Shown: piece after piece, positions 33,484 through 36,340 of the stretch
Layout of the letters: each line of letters begins with the position of its first letter
How positions within the stretch are numbered: position 1 is the stretch's first letter
Position numbers and translations under genes: made by a program
Origin: Thiohalocapsa halophila
GTDB lineage: Bacteria > Pseudomonadota > Gammaproteobacteria > Chromatiales > Chromatiaceae
Assembly: GCF_016583825.1 (NCBI RefSeq)
Contig: NZ_NRRV01000056.1
Coordinates: 1 to 36,340, forward strand
DNA length: 36,340 bases
Direction of reading: 5' to 3'
The notes under the pieces: model-generated
The model's database searches: none
Told to the model about the DNA's origin: nothing
Seen by the model: the letters and a program-made list of their open reading frames with translations, nothing else

Positions 33484-36165
33484 ATGCGGCTGTCCGATGT
33501 CGACCAGTTGTTCCTGCCCGATGCGGTGGCCGTCTTCGGCGCCAGCGAGCGCGAAGACGCGCTCGGCGCCATGGTGCTCCGCAACCTGCTGGCGACGGGC
33601 TTCAAGGGCCAGTGCTACGCCATCAACCCGAAGTACGACGAGGTCCAGGGCCGCCCCTGCTGGGCGAATTTGGCAGCGCTCGACAAGCACATCGACCTGG
33701 CCCTGATCGCCACCCCCGCCGAGGCCGTGCCGGAGATCCTGGACCAGTGCGGCGGCTACGGCGTGCGCGCCGCGGTGGTGCACTCGGCGGGCTTCGCCGA
33801 GAAGGACGAGCGCGGCGCAGTGCTGCAGGAGCGCATGGTGGAGGCCGCCCGGCGCAACCGCATCCGCGTGCTGGGGCCGAACTGTCTGGGTGTGATGCGC
33901 CCGTCCAACGGCCTCAATGCCTTGTTCGGACCAGAGCTCGCGCGCGACGGCCGTGTCGCGCTGGTATCCCAGTCCGGTGCGGTCTGTAGCGCCATGCTGG
34001 ATTGGGCGGGGCCGCGGCGGCTCGGCTTCTCGGCCGTGGTGTCGCTGGGGGCGGCGGCGGATGTGGACTTCGGCGACGTCCTGGACTATCTGGCCCTGGA
34101 CCCCAAGACCCAGAGCATCCTGCTGTACGTCGAAGGCATCCGTAACGCCCGGCGCTTCATGAGCGGTCTGCGCGCCGCCGCGCGCCTCAAGCCGGTGGTG
34201 GTGGTCAAGAGCGGCCGCCGCCCGGCGGGCTCCCGGGCGGCCTTGTCGCATACCGGCGCCTGGGTCGGCTCGCCGGAGGTGTTCTCTGCGGCCATGGAGC
34301 GTAGCGGTGCGGTGCAGGTGGAGCGGCTCTGGCAGTTGTTCGCCGCCGCGCAGGCCTTCAACGCCGGTCGCCGGCTCGCCGGGGACCGCATCGCCATCAT
34401 CACCAACGGCGGCGGACCCGGGGTCTTGGCGGCGGACCGTGCCGTGGAGCGCGGCCTGAGGCTCGCCCAGTTCACGGATGCCACCCGCTCGGCCCTGGAG
34501 CAGGCGCTGCCGAGGCACTGGTCGCACAACAACCCGGTGGACGTCATCGGCGACGCCAGCGAGGCGCGCTACCGCGCCGCCCTGGACGCCTGCTTGAAGG
34601 ACGATAACGTCGACGGCGTGGTGGTGCTGCTCGCGCCGGTGGCCGATTGCGGCGACCCCACCGCCAGCGCCGAGCAGGTCATCGCCGCCAGCAAGCACAC
34701 GCGCAAGCCCGTGCTCACCAGCTGGATGGGGCAGGCGAGTGTCAGTGAGTCGCATCAACTCTTCTCCGAGGCGGGCGTGCCGCACTTCGAATCGCCCGAG
34801 GTGGCGGTGGACGCCATGTCCTATCTCGCCGAGTACACGCGCAACCAGAAGCTGCTGGTGCAGTCGCCCGGGCCCTTGTCCCAGCAGAGCGCACCGGACG
34901 TGGAAGGCGCCCGGCTCATCATCGAAGGCGTTATGGCCGAAGGGCGCAAGACCCTCGGCACCATCGAGGCCAAGGCCGTGCTGTCGGCGTTTCGGATCCC
35001 TACCACCCAGGCGGTGATGAGCCGCAGCCCCAACGAGGCCCTGATGGCGGCGCAGGCGCTGGGCTATCCCGTGGTGGTGAAGATCAGCTCGCCGGATCTG
35101 GAGCACAAGTCCGACGTGGACGGCGTGCGCTTGAACCTGAGCGATGCCCAGACCATTCGCCGCGCCTACATGGAGCTCACCGAGCGTGCCTCCAGGCTGC
35201 GGCCGGAGGCGCACATCGAAGGCGTCACCGTGGAGCACATGGTGCCGGCGCGGGCGGCGCGGGAGCTCATGGTGGGCGTCTGCCGGGACCCGGTGTTCGG
35301 GCCCGTGATCAGCTTCGGCGCCGGTGGCACGGACATGGAGCTGATGCTCGATCAGACCCTGGGCCTGCCGCCGCTCAACGCCTTCATCATCCAGACCATG
35401 ATCGCGCACACCCGAGTGGCGCGGCTCATGGGCGCCTACAGCAACAAGCCGCCCATGAACCGCCAGGCGCTGGCGCGCATCCTCCAGCGGGTGTCGGAGA
35501 TGGTCTGCGAGGTGCCGGAGATCATAGCCATGGAGGTGAACCCGCTCATCGGCAATGATCTGGAGGTCATTGCCGTGGATGCGCGCATCCACGTCGACTA
35601 CCGGCCGCCGCAACAGTCGCTGTACGGCCACATGGCCATCCACCCCTATCCGGCGCATCTCATGGAGCGCGTGCCGCTGCCGGACGGCTCGGACCTCACC
35701 ATCCGGCCCATCCGCCCGGAAGACGCCGAAATGGAGCAGAACTTCGTCCGTGGGCTGTCGGAGCAGACCAAGTACTTCCGCTTCATGCAGGCCATCAAAG
35801 AGCTTTCGCCGGAGATGTTGGTCCGGTTCACGCAGATCGACTACGACCGCGAGATGGCACTCATCGGCGTGATGCAGGACAACGGGCGTGAAGAGCAGGT
35901 GGGCGTGGCCCGCTACATGACCCGTCCCGGCGGCGACAGCTGCGAGTTCGCCATCGTCGTCGCCGACCATGTCCGCAGCCGCGGCATCGGCGCTAGGCTC
36001 ATGAGCTCGCTGATGAGCAATGCCCGCGCCCGCGGACTGCGCATCATGGAAGGAGAAGTCCTCTCCGCCAACAGCCGCATGCTCGCGCTGATGAAGTCCC
36101 TAGGCTTTCGCATCGCCACAGACCCCAACGACACCAGCGTGAAATTGGTGACCAAGGTGCTGTGA
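33484..36165 (+). CDS. pat: Pat/PatZ-type protein: ADP-forming acyl-CoA synthetase fused to GNAT acetyltransferase
   Basis: Pat (YfiQ/PatZ) proteins acetylate lysines of metabolic enzymes such as acetyl-CoA synthetase. The 893-residue protein has an N-terminal CoA-binding domain (about 5-135, AVFGASEREDALG). CoA-ligase Rossmann domains (about 150-460) include GPNCLGVM and SQSGAV. An ATP-grasp domain (about 490-720) carries YPVVVKISSPDLEHKSD and GVTVEHMVP. The C-terminal GNAT domain (about 740-893) has RSRGIGARL at 831-839 and RMLALMKSLGF. A His (H256) sits in SHTGAW, the loop that holds the phosphohistidine of active ADP-forming synthetases, so the ligase half could still be active. GGAGG lies 10 bases before the ATG. 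Confidence 0.92.
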   Translation: MRLSDVDQLFLPDAVAVFGASEREDALGAMVLRNLLATGFKGQCYAINPKYDEVQGRPCWANLAALDKHIDLALIATPAEAVPEILDQCGGYGVRAAVVHSAGFAEKDERGAVLQERMVEAARRNRIRVLGPNCLGVMRPSNGLNALFGPELARDGRVALVSQSGAVCSAMLDWAGPRRLGFSAVVSLGAAADVDFGDVLDYLALDPKTQSILLYVEGIRNARRFMSGLRAAARLKPVVVVKSGRRPAGSRAALSHTGAWVGSPEVFSAAMERSGAVQVERLWQLFAAAQAFNAGRRLAGDRIAIITNGGGPGVLAADRAVERGLRLAQFTDATRSALEQALPRHWSHNNPVDVIGDASEARYRAALDACLKDDNVDGVVVLLAPVADCGDPTASAEQVIAASKHTRKPVLTSWMGQASVSESHQLFSEAGVPHFESPEVAVDAMSYLAEYTRNQKLLVQSPGPLSQQSAPDVEGARLIIEGVMAEGRKTLGTIEAKAVLSAFRIPTTQAVMSRSPNEALMAAQALGYPVVVKISSPDLEHKSDVDGVRLNLSDAQTIRRAYMELTERASRLRPEAHIEGVTVEHMVPARAARELMVGVCRDPVFGPVISFGAGGTDMELMLDQTLGLPPLNAFIIQTMIAHTRVARLMGAYSNKPPMNRQALARILQRVSEMVCEVPEIIAMEVNPLIGNDLEVIAVDARIHVDYRPPQQSLYGHMAIHPYPAHLMERVPLPDGSDLTIRPIRPEDAEMEQNFVRGLSEQTKYFRFMQAIKELSPEMLVRFTQIDYDREMALIGVMQDNGREEQVGVARYMTRPGGDSCEFAIVVADHVRSRGIGARLMSSLMSNARARGLRIMEGEVLSANSRMLALMKSLGFRIATDPNDTSVKLVTKVL

Positions 36166-36213
36166 TGCGCGCCGCCCCTCCCGCGACGCTTCTGGCAGCG
36201 GCGGCAGCCCATC

Positions 36214-36236
36214 GTCGCGGCCAGAGGCCGCTCCCA
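36214..36236 (-). repeat. REP-like element, second copy, next to a group II intron
   Basis: GTCGCGG (36214-36220), CCAGAGG and CCGCTCCCA (36228-36236). On the minus strand it reads TGGGAGCGG, a 7-base loop, CCGCGAC, matching 24410-24433. A second palindrome (CCGCGACG 36181-36188 with CGTCGCGG 36213-36220) overlaps it. The intron begins at the very next base. Confidence 0.65.
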
Positions 36237-36340
36237 GTGCGCCCGCGAGGGCGCCTCATCAGCACGGTGAAAGTCCGTGTCGGAGTAAGCCGAAGCTCCG
36301 TAGCCAATGGTAACTGCGTCGCCGCGAGGCGGGGTGGAGA
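36237..36340 (+). mobile_element. Group II intron, 5' part (continues past the window)
   Basis: The sequence from 36237 starts GTGCG, the canonical 5' end of bacterial group II introns. It continues with GGTGAAAGTCC (36271 onward), AGCCGAAGCTCC, and GGTAACTGCGTCGCCGCGAGG near 36309-36329, which I recognise from domain I of many bacterial group II introns. The reverse transcriptase gene and domains V/VI would lie beyond the window. Basis: motif recall plus the exact GTGCG boundary. Confidence 0.72.

Noticed and set aside
33418..35970. An 850-residue minus-strand open frame opposite the Pat gene
   Set aside because: A shadow of the strongly supported pat frame; composition is typical of antisense translation.

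Overview
The window is a high-GC, densely coding stretch of a gammaproteobacterial chromosome. The gene order leuC-leuD-leuB-asd-fimV-truA-trpF-trpB-trpA-accD-folC-dedD-cvpA-purF-metZ is the familiar gammaproteobacterial arrangement. A SbtA/SbtB-type bicarbonate uptake pair, a V-type ATPase subunit, a PEP-CTERM protein and REP-like repeats point to a purple-sulfur or haloalkaliphilic lineage (Chromatiales/Ectothiorhodospiraceae-like). That placement is an inference from gene content, not a phylogeny.

Layout. Bases 1-180 hold the last codons and hairpin end of an IS200/IS605-type element. A small minus-strand Trypco1-like gene follows (246-542), then a spacer with heptameric GTACNNN repeats. 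From 949 to 18615 every gene is on the plus strand: leucine synthesis (leuCDB), aspartate semialdehyde dehydrogenase (asd), the polar hub protein FimV, pseudouridine synthase TruA, tryptophan synthesis (trpFBA, overlapping genes), fatty acid synthesis (accD), folate (folC), a SPOR cell-division protein (dedD), cvpA, purF and a methionine-pathway sulfhydrylase (metZ). Heptamer repeats recur at the leuB end and before folC.

From 18673 the genes alternate in strand and are more accessory. They are a dicarboxylate/amino-acid:cation symporter, a 111-residue unknown, a stand-alone lpxD, a plant-like gpmI, and a convergent sbtB/sbtA pair separated by two terminators and two repeat elements. Next come a small putative secreted protein, a 433-residue membrane-anchored unknown, a 55-residue membrane/coiled-coil protein, a V-ATPase subunit D without its usual partners, a DNA photolyase and a PEP-CTERM protein.

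The last part (31741-36165) groups a GNAT acetyltransferase, a histone-deacetylase-family amidohydrolase and a Pat-type acyl-CoA synthetase/acetyltransferase, which suggests a protein acetylation/deacetylation locus. The window ends inside the 5' part of a group II intron that abuts a REP-like element exactly.

No tRNA, rRNA or CRISPR array was recognised. The observations most worth following are the Trypco1 gene beside an IS, the orphan V-ATPase D with two unknown partners, the acetylation cluster, the heptamer repeat family, and the group II intron sitting on a REP.
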